The notes under the pieces are model-generated. The model had not been told where the DNA came from. It made no database searches and worked only from the letters and a program-made list of their open reading frames with translations. Shown piece after piece: positions 33,313 through 42,458 of a DNA stretch of 64,000 nucleotides. How positions within the stretch are numbered: the first letter of the stretch is position 1; the number at the start of each line of letters is the position of its first letter. The stretch covers positions 124,001 through 188,000 of the forward strand of contig NZ_FUYM01000002.1 in the NCBI RefSeq assembly GCF_900167915.1, written 5' to 3'. The translations under genes and the position numbers were made by a program. The DNA comes from Rhizorhabdus histidinilytica. GTDB taxonomy: Bacteria > Pseudomonadota > Alphaproteobacteria > Sphingomonadales > Sphingomonadaceae.

Positions 33313-34458
33313 TTACCCCAGCACCGCCACGCTGCGCAGGATCAGCCGGACGAGGTCGGCCTGCCGTCCGACCCCGACCTTGCCGAGCACCGCCTTGCAA
33401 TAGGTGCGGACGGTGCTTTCCTTGAGGTCGAGCCGGTCGGCCGCCTGCGCCAGGCTGTAGCCCATGGCGAGCAGCGTCGCGAGCTGCGCTTCCGCCGGGG
33501 TCAGATCGAAGATCTTGGTGACGAGCCGCTCGATCGGGCGCTCGCTGGTGTCGCCGGCGAAGTGGAGGATGACGGCCGGGCTCGCGTCGCTGACATAGGG
33601 CGTTGGCGAATCGATCCCGCGCACCAGCAGGCCGAGATGCTCGTCCTCGACCGACCGGATCTTCATCCCCTCGGCATAGCGACCCGCCTCGCCCGCGCGC
33701 CAGGCCTCGATCGCCTGCCCGACCAACGCCTGGAAGATGGCGTTCTCGCCGCGATCGGGAATCACCACCTTGCGGTCGGTGACGATCAGATCGCCACGCT
33801 CGGCCAGCCGCTGTGCCGCACCGTTCATCCGCACGATCCGTCCGGTGCCCGACAGGATGATCGTGGAGATGGTCAGCCGGTCTAGCGTGTCGGCCAGCGC
33901 GTGCAGCTCCGATCCGTCGCGCTGGATGCGCGAATAGAGGGTCAGCGCCTGTTCGAGATGCGGACGCAGCCGCGCCAGCATCAGCTTGTCGCGCTCGTCG
34001 AAGTCGCCGCGGCTCTCGTCGTTGACCAGGCCGACATTGCATTCCCAGCCGCCGGGCTCGGAGATGTACATGCCCAGCGCATATTCGACGCCATAGGGCT
34101 TGAGCACGCGACGGTAGAACTCGTTCTCGTGCAGCGTGCCGCGCGGCATGATCTCGTCGAGCGTGTGGATGTCGCCGGGCTTGGTCAGCGCGTTGCGCAG
34201 CGGATCGAGATGGCCGAGCCGGGCATGGGCGAGACGCGCCTCGTCGGCGTCGCCCGTGGCGAGCGCGGGGCGGTGCCCCCAGACCAGCAGCGGCGGCCGG
34301 CCGCGACCGCTCAGGCGCAGCACCATGCCCGCGCTGAGGCAGCCCATCCGCTCCTCCAGCCGGCCCAGGAACTCCTGCCAGGGCGTGGTCTCCAGCGGAC
34401 CCCGGTAGATGAGCCCGATCAGTTCATCGGGCTCGGCTATGCTGTGCTCGGTCGCCAT
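33313..34458 (-). CDS. LuxR-family transcriptional regulator with N-terminal sensory domain
   Basis: 381 residues from ATG 34458 (AAGGA upstream). The C-terminal HTH is LTPAEAQLATLLAMGYSLAQ, then LKESTVRTYCKAVLGKVGV. A PAS-like segment lies before it (SGTGRIVRMNGAAQRLAERG), and the N-terminal 200 residues form an unassigned sensor region. It is downstream of the SDR gene in the same direction, separated by 86 bases. It lies beside the start of the large CoA operon. A shared palindrome in front of the SDR and DUF35 genes makes this protein the best candidate for the master activator of the right half. The frame stays open far upstream, but that part belongs to the SDR gene region and a repeat. 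Confidence 0.88.
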   Translation of the reverse strand: MATEHSIAEPDELIGLIYRGPLETTPWQEFLGRLEERMGCLSAGMVLRLSGRGRPPLLVWGHRPALATGDADEARLAHARLGHLDPLRNALTKPGDIHTLDEIMPRGTLHENEFYRRVLKPYGVEYALGMYISEPGGWECNVGLVNDESRGDFDERDKLMLARLRPHLEQALTLYSRIQRDGSELHALADTLDRLTISTIILSGTGRIVRMNGAAQRLAERGDLIVTDRKVVIPDRGENAIFQALVGQAIEAWRAGEAGRYAEGMKIRSVEDEHLGLLVRGIDSPTPYVSDASPAVILHFAGDTSERPIERLVTKIFDLTPAEAQLATLLAMGYSLAQAADRLDLKESTVRTYCKAVLGKVGVGRQADLVRLILRSVAVLG

Positions 34459-34544
34459 CTCGTCCTTCAAGCCGGCGCCATCATGCGCATGGGCGGCAGG
34501 CTTGGCAATCACGGGTTGGGCGCGGCGGTGCGCGCTCGACGGCG

Positions 34545-35309
34545 TCAGGGCGCGGAGGCGAGGTCGAGGAAGACGGGGCGCTCGCCGCCGCCATGGATGG
34601 CGATCCGCGCGCCGCTCAGATAGGCGGCCGCGGGCGAGGCGAGGAAGATCACGGTCGCAGCGACGTCGGAACCCTTCGCCATCCGCTTCATCGGCAGCGA
34701 GGCGTTGATCCGGGCGATCCCTTCGGGTCCGCCATAATGGTCGGCATCGCCCGCGCCGGTGTCGAGCAGGCCGACGATGAGCGCGTTGACGCGGATCGTC
34801 GGCCCCCATTCCATCGCCAGCGAGTCGGTGAGGTTGAGCAGGCCCGCCTTGGCCGCGGCATAGGCGGCGGTGCCCGGCGACGGGCGGGTGCCCGAAATGC
34901 TGGCGATATTGACGATCGCGCCGCCCTCGGGCTGTCGCGCCATCACCGGATGGCAGGCGCGCGCCATGTGAAGCGGGCCGAGCAGGTTCAGCGCGATGAT
35001 CGCCTCGCTGAACCGGGGCGACGCCTCGGCAGCGGGGACCGGCGGCGAGCCGCCGGCATTGTTGACGAGCAGGTCGATCCGCCCGGTACGGGCGACGATC
35101 CGGTCGACCATCGCCGCGATCTCGTCGGGCTTGCGGACGTCGCACGGTTCGAAGAAGGCGGTGCGGCCGCCGGCCTCGGGCAGCGTCTCGGGCTCGTTGC
35201 GGCCGCAGATGGCGACCGTCCATCCCTCCGCCAGCAACGCTTCGCTGATCGCGCGGCCCAGTCCCTTGCCGCCCCCCGTGACCAATGCCGTCCTGCCTTC
35301 GTCCGCCAC
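34545..35309 (-). CDS. Short-chain dehydrogenase/reductase (SDR)
   Basis: 254 residues from a GTG start at 35309, preceded by GGGAGAG. Cofactor motif VTGGGKGLG, NNAG at the middle, catalytic Ser in ASISGTRPS and YAAAKAG give a complete classical SDR. NAD(P)-dependent oxidation or reduction of a hydroxyl/ketone is expected. It is the first gene of a unit with the LuxR gene and divergent from the DUF35-thiolase operon. A CCCC-AAAT-GGGG palindrome and a TACTGT hexamer precede it. Confidence 0.88.
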   Translation of the reverse strand: MADEGRTALVTGGGKGLGRAISEALLAEGWTVAICGRNEPETLPEAGGRTAFFEPCDVRKPDEIAAMVDRIVARTGRIDLLVNNAGGSPPVPAAEASPRFSEAIIALNLLGPLHMARACHPVMARQPEGGAIVNIASISGTRPSPGTAAYAAAKAGLLNLTDSLAMEWGPTIRVNALIVGLLDTGAGDADHYGGPEGIARINASLPMKRMAKGSDVAATVIFLASPAAAYLSGARIAIHGGGERPVFLDLASAP

Positions 35310-35333
35310 GCCTTCGCTCTCCCTTTCCGGCGC

Positions 35334-35375
35334 ACAGTAGGCGCGGGGCGCGGGATCGGAACCCCCCAAATGGGG
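35334..35375 (-). promoter_or_regulatory. SDR-LuxR promoter with CCCCATTTGGGG box
   Basis: On the minus strand the perfect palindrome (35375-35364) is followed after exactly 24 bases by TACTGT (35339-35334), a -10 hexamer with the conserved T, A and T. There is no good -35 element. This would centre the palindrome near -42, the normal position of a LuxR-type class II activator. The same spacing is seen at the DUF35 promoter. Confidence 0.55.
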
Positions 35376-35402
35376 AGCGGGCGTCATCCCTGTATCTCTC
35401 CA

Positions 35403-35535
35403 CGTCATGCTGAACTCGTTTCAGCATCCACCGGGAGGCTGGGCTCTTGTTTTCCGGTTTCTGCGGCGATGTGGCGTACCGTCTCCTGTCCAGCCCGAGC
35501 GACCGGGTGGATCCTGAAACAAGTTCAGGATGACG
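35403..35535. repeat. Dispersed inverted-repeat element with compensatory changes
   Basis: The left end is a hairpin ATGCTGAA-CTCGT-TTCAGCAT (35407-35427) and the right end a hairpin ATCCTGAA-ACAAG-TTCAGGAT (35511-35531). The two ends also pair with each other over about 30 bases (35403-35432 with 35504-35535). The third stem pair is G-C on the left and C-G on the right, so pairing is kept. It fills most of the roughly 370-base gap between the SDR and DUF35 starts (35310-35675), which has no gene. Similar elements are scattered through sphingomonad genomes. Confidence 0.75.
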
Positions 35536-35601
35536 ATCTGCGGAGAGGAGCGTCCGAACCTCCGCCGGCATGACGGGCAGGGCGAAAGAGTCGGCTCCCC
35601 C

Positions 35602-35643
35602 CTCCAAATGGTGATGGGCGGGGGTGGCGGCCCTGCATAGGCT
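35602..35643 (+). promoter_or_regulatory. Promoter of the large CoA operon with CTCCAAATGGTG box
   Basis: CTCCAAATGGTG (35602-35613) matches CCCCAAATGGGG at 10 of 12 bases. It is followed after 24 bases by TAGGCT (35638-35643), a -10-like hexamer with T, A and T conserved. The spacing is identical to that at the divergent SDR promoter. It lies 38 bases before the first start of the DUF35-thiolase operon. No -35 element is visible, in keeping with activator dependence. Confidence 0.5.
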
Positions 35644-35675
35644 TTGTCCCATCGAGGATGCTGGGAGAAGGCGTT

Positions 35676-36125
35676 TTGGACAAGCAGGGCATGGCTCCCG
35701 TCGTGGACGGCCTGTTCGCGATGGGGGATGACGGGCTGGCGCTGCTCGGCTCGCGCTGCACGGCGTGCGGCACCTATTATTTCCCGAAGCTGGAGACCTT
35801 CTGTCGGAACCCCGATTGCGCGAGCGAAGGCTTCGAATCGGTCCGCCTGTCGCGCACCGGCAAGCTCTGGTCCTTCACGGATGCCTGCTACACGCCGCCC
35901 GCGCCCTATGTCGCGGCGGACCCCTTCGTCCCCTATGCGATCGCGGCGGTCGAGTTGGAGCGCGAGCAGATGATCGTGCTCGGCCAGGTCGTCGACGGCG
36001 TCGGCGTCAAGGACCTGCGCGCCGGCATGGAGATGGAACTGGTGCCCGGCACCCTGCTCGACAGCGGCGAGGCGGGGGAGAAAGCGACCTGGAAATGGCG
36101 TCCGGTGGCGGGAGGCGCCCGATGA
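35676..36125 (+). CDS. DUF35 zinc-ribbon/OB-fold protein, partner of a thiolase-like enzyme
   Basis: 149 residues from TTG 35676, which has GGGAGAAGG at the right distance; ATG 35658 (no ribosome site) and ATG 35691 are alternatives. The rubredoxin-like zinc ribbon is CTACGTYYFPKLETFCRNPDC (first Cys pair near residue 28) and the OB fold follows with WSFTDACY and PFVPYAIAAVELE. DUF35 proteins form complexes with SCP2-thiolase-like enzymes, for example ChsH2 with Ltp2. It overlaps the next gene by ATGA, matching that partnership. First gene of the large plus-strand operon. Confidence 0.87.
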   Translation: MDKQGMAPVVDGLFAMGDDGLALLGSRCTACGTYYFPKLETFCRNPDCASEGFESVRLSRTGKLWSFTDACYTPPAPYVAADPFVPYAIAAVELEREQMIVLGQVVDGVGVKDLRAGMEMELVPGTLLDSGEAGEKATWKWRPVAGGAR

Positions 36126-37303
36126 GCGGTGAAATCGCGATCCTCGGCGTCGGCATGCACCCCTGGGGCAAATGGGGCCGCAACTTCGTCGAATATGGCG
36201 TCGCCGCCGCGCGCGAGGCGCTGGCCGATGCAGGCGTGCCGTGGCGCGATGTCGGTTTCGTGTCGGGCGGCGCGACGATGCGCTGCGGCTATCCGGGCTA
36301 TGTCGCGGGCGCGACCTTCGCCCAGGCACTCGGCTGGCAGGGGGCGGAGGTGAACACCAGCTACGCCGCCTGCGCATCGGGCTCGCAGGCGCTGGCCGCC
36401 GCGCGCGCCAAGATCCTGTCGGGCCAGGCCGACGTCGCGCTGGTCGTCGGCGCCGACACCACGCCCAAGGGGTTCCTCGCCCCGGCCAAGGGCGAGCGGC
36501 CCGACGATCCCGACTGGCTGCGCTTCCGCATCGGCATCACCAACCCGACCTATTTCGCGCTCTACGCGCGGCGCCGGATGGAAGCCTATGGCGACACGCC
36601 CGAGGATTTCGCCCGGGTGAAGGTGAAGAATGCCGAGCATGGCTTCACCAATCCGCGCGCCCGCTATCGCAAGAAGTTCACGATGGAGGACGTCGCCGCC
36701 TCGGCGATGGTCGCCGATCCGCTGCGCCTGATGGACGTCTGCGCGACGTCGGACGGCGGCGCGGCGCTGATCGTCTCCAGCCTCGACTATGCGAAGCGGA
36801 TCGGCAAGGGCGACGCGCCGCGCATCGCCGCGATCTCGACGGTCACGCCGACCTTCGCCTCGGCGATCATCGAGATGCCCGACCTCGCCACCGACAGCGC
36901 GGTCGCGGTGCCGGCGAAGAGCTTCCGCGCCGCGCTGCCGGCCAAGGCCTATGAGGAGGCCGGAATCGGTCCCGAGGACATCGACGTGGCCGAGGTCTAC
37001 GACCTGTCGACCGCGCTCGAGCTCGACTGGATCGAGGACCTGCGGCTGTGCGGCCGCGGCGAGGCGGCCGGGCTGCTGCGCGACGGCGCGACGCGGATCG
37101 GCGGGCGCATCCCGGTCAATCCGTCGGGCGGCCTCGCCTGCTTCGGCGAGGCGGTCCCCGCCCAGGCGCTGGCGCAGGTCTGCGAGCTTGCCTGGCAGCT
37201 CCGCGGCCAGAGCGGCGACCGGCAGGTCGAGGGCGCGAAGGTGGGCATCACCGCCAACCAGGGCCTGTTCGGCCACGGCTCCTCGGTGATCGTGAAGCGC
37301 TGA
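36122..37303 (+). CDS. SCP2-type thiolase-like protein (lipid-transfer protein/aldolase type)
   Basis: 393 residues. The N-terminal thiolase half has the usual Cys in SYAACASGSQA. In the C-terminal half the region that normally reads GHPxGATG reads GEAVPAQA (in NPSGGLACFGEAVPAQ), so the catalytic His is replaced by Glu. The final motif is NQGLFGHGSSV. With a DUF35 partner gene overlapping by 4 bases, this fits the Ltp2/ChsH2-type aldolase complexes that remove an acyl group by retro-aldol cleavage rather than thiolysis (inference). It is followed one base later by the nitronate monooxygenase-family gene. Confidence 0.85.
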   Translation: MSGEIAILGVGMHPWGKWGRNFVEYGVAAAREALADAGVPWRDVGFVSGGATMRCGYPGYVAGATFAQALGWQGAEVNTSYAACASGSQALAAARAKILSGQADVALVVGADTTPKGFLAPAKGERPDDPDWLRFRIGITNPTYFALYARRRMEAYGDTPEDFARVKVKNAEHGFTNPRARYRKKFTMEDVAASAMVADPLRLMDVCATSDGGAALIVSSLDYAKRIGKGDAPRIAAISTVTPTFASAIIEMPDLATDSAVAVPAKSFRAALPAKAYEEAGIGPEDIDVAEVYDLSTALELDWIEDLRLCGRGEAAGLLRDGATRIGGRIPVNPSGGLACFGEAVPAQALAQVCELAWQLRGQSGDRQVEGAKVGITANQGLFGHGSSVIVKR

Positions 37304-37304
37304 G

Positions 37305-38369
37305 ATGGGCGATCCCCTCCAGACCGCGCTGACCGGGAAGCTCGGCTGCCGCCTGCCCGTCGTCCAGACGGCGATGGGCTGGGTGGCCGAGCCGCCGCTG
37401 GTCGCGGCCTCGTGCGAGGCGGGGGCGTTCGGCTTCCTCGGCGCGGCGGTGATGACCCCTGACGAGGCTGCGGCGAAGATCGCCGAGGTGCGGCGGCGCA
37501 CGACACGGCCGTTCGGCGTCAACTTCCACATGTTCCAGCCGGGCGCGGCGGCGATCGTCGAGACGATCATCGCCCATGCCGACCAGGTTCGCGCGGTCAG
37601 CTTCGGGCGCGGGCCCGACGCGAAGATGATCGCCCGTTTCCGCGACGCCGGTATCGTCTGCATGCCGACCGTCGGCGCGGTGAAGCATGCCCAGAAGATG
37701 GTCCAGCTCGGCTGCGACATGATCACGGTGCAGGGCGGCGAGGGCGGCGGCCATACCGGATCGGTCGCAACGACGGTGCTGCTGCCGCAGGTGCTCGACG
37801 CCGTGCAGGTGCCGGTGGTCGCGGCGGGCGGCTTCGGCGACGGGCGCGGCCTGGCGGCGGCGCTCGCCTATGGCGCGGCCGGGATCGCGATGGGCACCCG
37901 CTTCCTGCTGACCCGCGAGAGCCCGGTGCCCGACGCCGCCAAGGCGATCTACCTGAAGGCCGGCACCGACGACATCGTCGTCAGCCGCAAGGTCGACGGC
38001 ATGCCGCAGCGGATGGTGCGTACCCCGCTGCTCGACCGAATCGAGCGCTCGGGACGGATCGGCCTGTGGATGCGCGCGATCGAGGGCGGGCTGGCGATGA
38101 AGCGCCGCACCGGCGCCTCGATCGGCGAGCTGCTGTCCGCCGCGCGCGGCATGGCGTCGCACGGCGACGGCGGGCTGGTCGGGGCGATGATGGCCGCGAC
38201 CGCGCCGACGCTGATCCAGAAGGCGGTGGTCGACGGCGACGTCGACCATGGGCTGCTCGCGACCGGCCTCGTCGCCGGCCGCATCGACGCGCTGCCGAGC
38301 TGCGCCGAATTGCTCGACCGGATCGAGGCCGAGGCGCGCGCGCGCCTTGCGGCGCTCGCCGGCGGCTGA
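37305..38369 (+). CDS. Nitronate monooxygenase/2-nitropropane dioxygenase family flavoprotein
   Basis: 354 residues. The FMN TIM barrel is seen in PVVQTAMGWVAEPPLVAAS, ITVQGGEGGGHTGSVATTVL and VVAAGGFGDGRGLAAALAYG, and the active-site His lies in GGHTGS. True nitronate oxidation is unlikely in this context. A homologue (IpdC) acts as a flavin-dependent enzyme in steroid C/D-ring degradation of actinobacteria. It lies between the thiolase-like and enoyl-CoA hydratase genes, as expected for a ring-CoA pathway. Function by context only. Confidence 0.85.
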   Translation: MGDPLQTALTGKLGCRLPVVQTAMGWVAEPPLVAASCEAGAFGFLGAAVMTPDEAAAKIAEVRRRTTRPFGVNFHMFQPGAAAIVETIIAHADQVRAVSFGRGPDAKMIARFRDAGIVCMPTVGAVKHAQKMVQLGCDMITVQGGEGGGHTGSVATTVLLPQVLDAVQVPVVAAGGFGDGRGLAAALAYGAAGIAMGTRFLLTRESPVPDAAKAIYLKAGTDDIVVSRKVDGMPQRMVRTPLLDRIERSGRIGLWMRAIEGGLAMKRRTGASIGELLSAARGMASHGDGGLVGAMMAATAPTLIQKAVVDGDVDHGLLATGLVAGRIDALPSCAELLDRIEAEARARLAALAGG

Positions 38370-38379
38370 GGAGAAGAGG

Positions 38380-39129
38380 ATGCCGATCCGTACAGAAATC
38401 CGCGACCGCATCGGGGAGATCATCTTCGATCACCCGCCGGTCAATGCCTTCGACAGCGCGACCTGGAACGAGATTCCGGGGATCGTCCAGAATGTCGGCA
38501 GCGATCCGTCGGTCCATGTCGTGCTGATCCGCGCCGAGGGGCGCGGCTTCTGCGGCGGCGTCGACATCAAGGAGATGCAGGCGCATCCCGAGCGGATCGC
38601 GCTGCTCAACCGTGGCAACTACTTGACCTTCAAGGCGATCCGCGACTGCGAGGTGCCGGTCGTCACCGCGGTCCACAATTTCGTGATCGGCGGCGGCATC
38701 GGCGTGTGCGGCGCGTCCGACACGATCTTCGCCGCCGACAATGCCTATTTCTCGCTGCCCGAGATCGATCGCGGCGCGATGGGCGGTGCCAGCCACCTGT
38801 CGCGCATGCTGCCGCTCCACAAGGTGCGCGCGGCCTTCTTCACCGGCGGCCGCATCCCGGCGGCCGAGGCGCACCGGCTGGGCGGGGTGGAGGCGGTGGT
38901 GCCCGCCGACCGGCTGGTCGAGGAGGCGCGCGCCTTCTGCGCCGTGATCGCCGCCAAGAGCCGCAAGGCGCTGACCATCGCCAAGCAGGCGCTGAACGGC
39001 ATCGAGCCGCGCGACGTCGACCGCGACTATCGCTTCGAACAGGGCTTCACCTTCGAGATGTACATGCACGAGGACAGCCAGACGTCGCGCGACGCCTTCG
39101 TCCAGACCGGCGAGGCGGCGAAATTCTGA
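38380..39129 (+). CDS. Enoyl-CoA hydratase/isomerase (crotonase) family protein
   Basis: 249 residues from ATG 38380 (GAGGAGAAGAGG upstream). Oxyanion-hole segments are GFCGGVDIKEM and VIGGGIGVCGASD, followed by FSLPEIDRGAMGGASHL. The spacing is normal for crotonases. The usual hydratase Glu pair is not obvious, so hydrolase or ring-opening activity like that of EchA20 in steroid degradation is as likely as hydration. The stop overlaps the next start (TGATG). Confidence 0.87.
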   Translation: MPIRTEIRDRIGEIIFDHPPVNAFDSATWNEIPGIVQNVGSDPSVHVVLIRAEGRGFCGGVDIKEMQAHPERIALLNRGNYLTFKAIRDCEVPVVTAVHNFVIGGGIGVCGASDTIFAADNAYFSLPEIDRGAMGGASHLSRMLPLHKVRAAFFTGGRIPAAEAHRLGGVEAVVPADRLVEEARAFCAVIAAKSRKALTIAKQALNGIEPRDVDRDYRFEQGFTFEMYMHEDSQTSRDAFVQTGEAAKF

Positions 39130-40280
39130 TGGAGCTCGCCTACACCCCCGAACAGCAGGCCTTCCGCGCCGAGGTGCGTGCCTGGATGGCGGCGAACGTC
39201 CCCGCCCGCCCGCTCGTCACCCTCGAACGCGAGGAGGGCTATCACCAGCACGTCGCCTGGGAGCGCCGGCTCGCCGAGGGCAATTGGGGCATGGTCACCT
39301 GGCCCGAAGCCTATGGCGGGCGCGGGCTCGACCTGATCCAGTGGCTGATCTTCGAAGAGGAATATTATCGCGCGCAGGCGCCGCTCCGGGTCAACCAGAA
39401 CGGCATCTTCCTGCTCGGTCCGACGATCATGGAATATGGCACCGACGAGCAGAAGGCCCGCTTCCTGACGCCGATGGCGAAGGGCGAGGTGATCTGGGCG
39501 CAGGCCTGGTCGGAGCCCAATGCCGGGTCGGACATGGCCGCGATCAAGACCAGGGCGGTCCGCGACGGCGACCATTATGTGATCAGCGGGCAGAAGACCT
39601 GGTCCTCGCGCGCCAGCTTCGCCGACTGGGGCTTCGGCCTGTTCCGCACCGACCCGGAATCGAAGCGCCACAAGGGGCTGAGCTTTATCCTGTTCGACCT
39701 GAACACGCCCGGTATCACCCGCCGACCGATCCGCCAGTTCCACGGCGATCCCGGCTTCGCCGAGCTGTTCTTCGACGAGGTGCGCGTGCCGGTCGAGAAC
39801 CGCATCGCGGCCGAGGGCGAGGGTTGGAACGTGGCTATGGCGACTGCGGGCTTCGAGCGCGGACTGATGCTGCGCAGCCCGGCGCGTTTCCAGGCGGCGG
39901 CGGCGCGGCTGGTCGCGCTGTTCCGCGAGCATCAGGACCGTGCCTCGCCTGCCGCGCGCGAGCAGGTGCTCGCCGCCTGGATGGGCGCGCAGGCCTATGC
40001 CTACAACACCTATGCCGTCGCCTCCAAGATCATGGCGGGCGGCCATATCGGTGCCGAAGCGAGCCTCAACAAGATCTTCTGGTCCGAACTCGACCGGGCG
40101 ATGCACCGCACCGCGATGCAACTGCTCGGCGCCACCGCCGAGCTTCGCCAGCTCGCGGGCGACCGCGCCAACGACTGGCTCGAAGGCTATATCTTCTCGC
40201 TCGCCGGGCCGATCTATGCCGGGTCGAACGAGATCCAGCGCAACATCATCGCCGAGCGGCTGCTCGGCCTGCCGAGATAA
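39129..40280 (+). CDS. Acyl-CoA dehydrogenase, large subunit (second pair)
   Basis: 383 residues: MELAYTPEQQAFRAEVRAWM, WPEAYGGRGLD, AWSEPNAGSDMAAIK, ISGQKTWSSRASFADW and YAGSNEIQRNIIAERLLGLP. A Glu in TAGFERGLML is at the catalytic position of isovaleryl-CoA-type ACADs. Followed after 4 bases by the small subunit gene. The pair probably forms a heteromeric dehydrogenase for a bulky CoA thioester. Confidence 0.9.
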   Translation: MELAYTPEQQAFRAEVRAWMAANVPARPLVTLEREEGYHQHVAWERRLAEGNWGMVTWPEAYGGRGLDLIQWLIFEEEYYRAQAPLRVNQNGIFLLGPTIMEYGTDEQKARFLTPMAKGEVIWAQAWSEPNAGSDMAAIKTRAVRDGDHYVISGQKTWSSRASFADWGFGLFRTDPESKRHKGLSFILFDLNTPGITRRPIRQFHGDPGFAELFFDEVRVPVENRIAAEGEGWNVAMATAGFERGLMLRSPARFQAAAARLVALFREHQDRASPAAREQVLAAWMGAQAYAYNTYAVASKIMAGGHIGAEASLNKIFWSELDRAMHRTAMQLLGATAELRQLAGDRANDWLEGYIFSLAGPIYAGSNEIQRNIIAERLLGLPR

Positions 40281-40284
40281 TCGC

Positions 40285-41298
40285 ATGGATTTCCGCATAA
40301 CCGAGGACCGCGCCGCGCTGGTCGACAGCGTTCGCGACTATCTGGCCGGCGTGCACGGCGTCGAACGGCTGCGCGCGCTGGACGCTGACGGCTCGGCGCG
40401 CTCCGACGAGCTGCGCCAGGGCCTGACCGAGATGGGCCTGCGCGGCCTGCTGGTGCCGGAGGCGCAGGGCGGGCTCGGCCTGTCGCTGGTCGACGCGGCG
40501 CTGATCGCGGTCGAGCTGGGCCGGGCGGCGGTGGCCGAGCCGCTGGTCGACGGCGCCTTCGTCGCGGTCCCGCTGCTGATCGCGGCGGGCGGGCAGGAGG
40601 CGCTGCTCGGCGCGATCGCCACCGGCGACGCGCAGGTTGCGCTCCAGCATCCGGTCAACGGCTGGGTCGCCGACTTCGACGGCGCGACGCATCTGATCGC
40701 CGACCGCGACGGGCGCCTGCTGCTCGATGCCGCCTCGGCACGGGGCGTGGCCCTCGACAGCGTTGACCCGCTGCGCCGCCTCAACGCGCCGGTCGCGGCG
40801 AAGGGTGACGACATCGGCGCGTCCGACGCGCTGCTCGACCATGCCGCGCTGTTCGCCGCCGCGCAGGGCGTCGGCCTCGCCGAGGCGATGCTCGCCCAGG
40901 CGACCGACTATGCCAAGGTGCGGACCCAGTTCGGCCAGCCGATCGGGTCCTTCCAGGCGGTCAAGCACCACCTCGCCAGCGCGGCGGTGGCGATCGAGTT
41001 CGCGCGGCCGCTGCTGCTGCGCGCCGCGCTCGCGCTTGAACAGGGGCTGGCGAGCGCGCCGGTCCATGTCAGCCATGCCAAGCTCGCCGCCGCCGACCTC
41101 GCCTGGTCGGTCGGCGAGGCCGCGATCCAGGTCCATGGCGCGATGGGCTACACCTATGAGGTCGATCTCCACTTCTGGATGAAGCGCGCCTGGGCGCTCG
41201 CCGGCGCCTGGGGCGATCGCGCCTTCCACCTTGCCCGCATCGACGCGGCCGTGATCGGCGGATCGCTGCCGATCGGTCCCGCGCACAGCTTTGCTTGA
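40285..41298 (+). CDS. Acyl-CoA dehydrogenase, small subunit (second pair)
   Basis: 337 residues, starting MDFRITEDRAALV. ACAD features are MGLRGLLVPEAQGGLGLSL, VRTQFGQPIGSFQAVKHHL and IQVHGAMGYTYEVDLHFWMK. No Glu is present at the catalytic-base position (AAAQGVGLAEAM). A middle domain shorter than usual is typical of beta subunits. The gene follows the large subunit and precedes the thiolase by 10 bases. Confidence 0.88.
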   Translation: MDFRITEDRAALVDSVRDYLAGVHGVERLRALDADGSARSDELRQGLTEMGLRGLLVPEAQGGLGLSLVDAALIAVELGRAAVAEPLVDGAFVAVPLLIAAGGQEALLGAIATGDAQVALQHPVNGWVADFDGATHLIADRDGRLLLDAASARGVALDSVDPLRRLNAPVAAKGDDIGASDALLDHAALFAAAQGVGLAEAMLAQATDYAKVRTQFGQPIGSFQAVKHHLASAAVAIEFARPLLLRAALALEQGLASAPVHVSHAKLAAADLAWSVGEAAIQVHGAMGYTYEVDLHFWMKRAWALAGAWGDRAFHLARIDAAVIGGSLPIGPAHSFA

Positions 41299-41308
41299 GG
41301 AAACCACC

Positions 41309-42457
<1,149 letters not shown>

Positions 42458-42458
42458 C

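Noticed and set aside
33313-35652. A single 779-codon open frame on the minus strand
   Set aside because: Only 33313-34458 is the LuxR protein. The upstream part runs through the SDR gene in another frame and through the dispersed repeat, which yields the junk translation PELVSGS common to such elements.
37305-38369. True nitronate/nitroalkane oxidation as function of the NMO-family protein
   Set aside because: Nothing in the window suggests nitro-compound metabolism. The family is broad and the CoA operon context fits a different flavin-dependent role.
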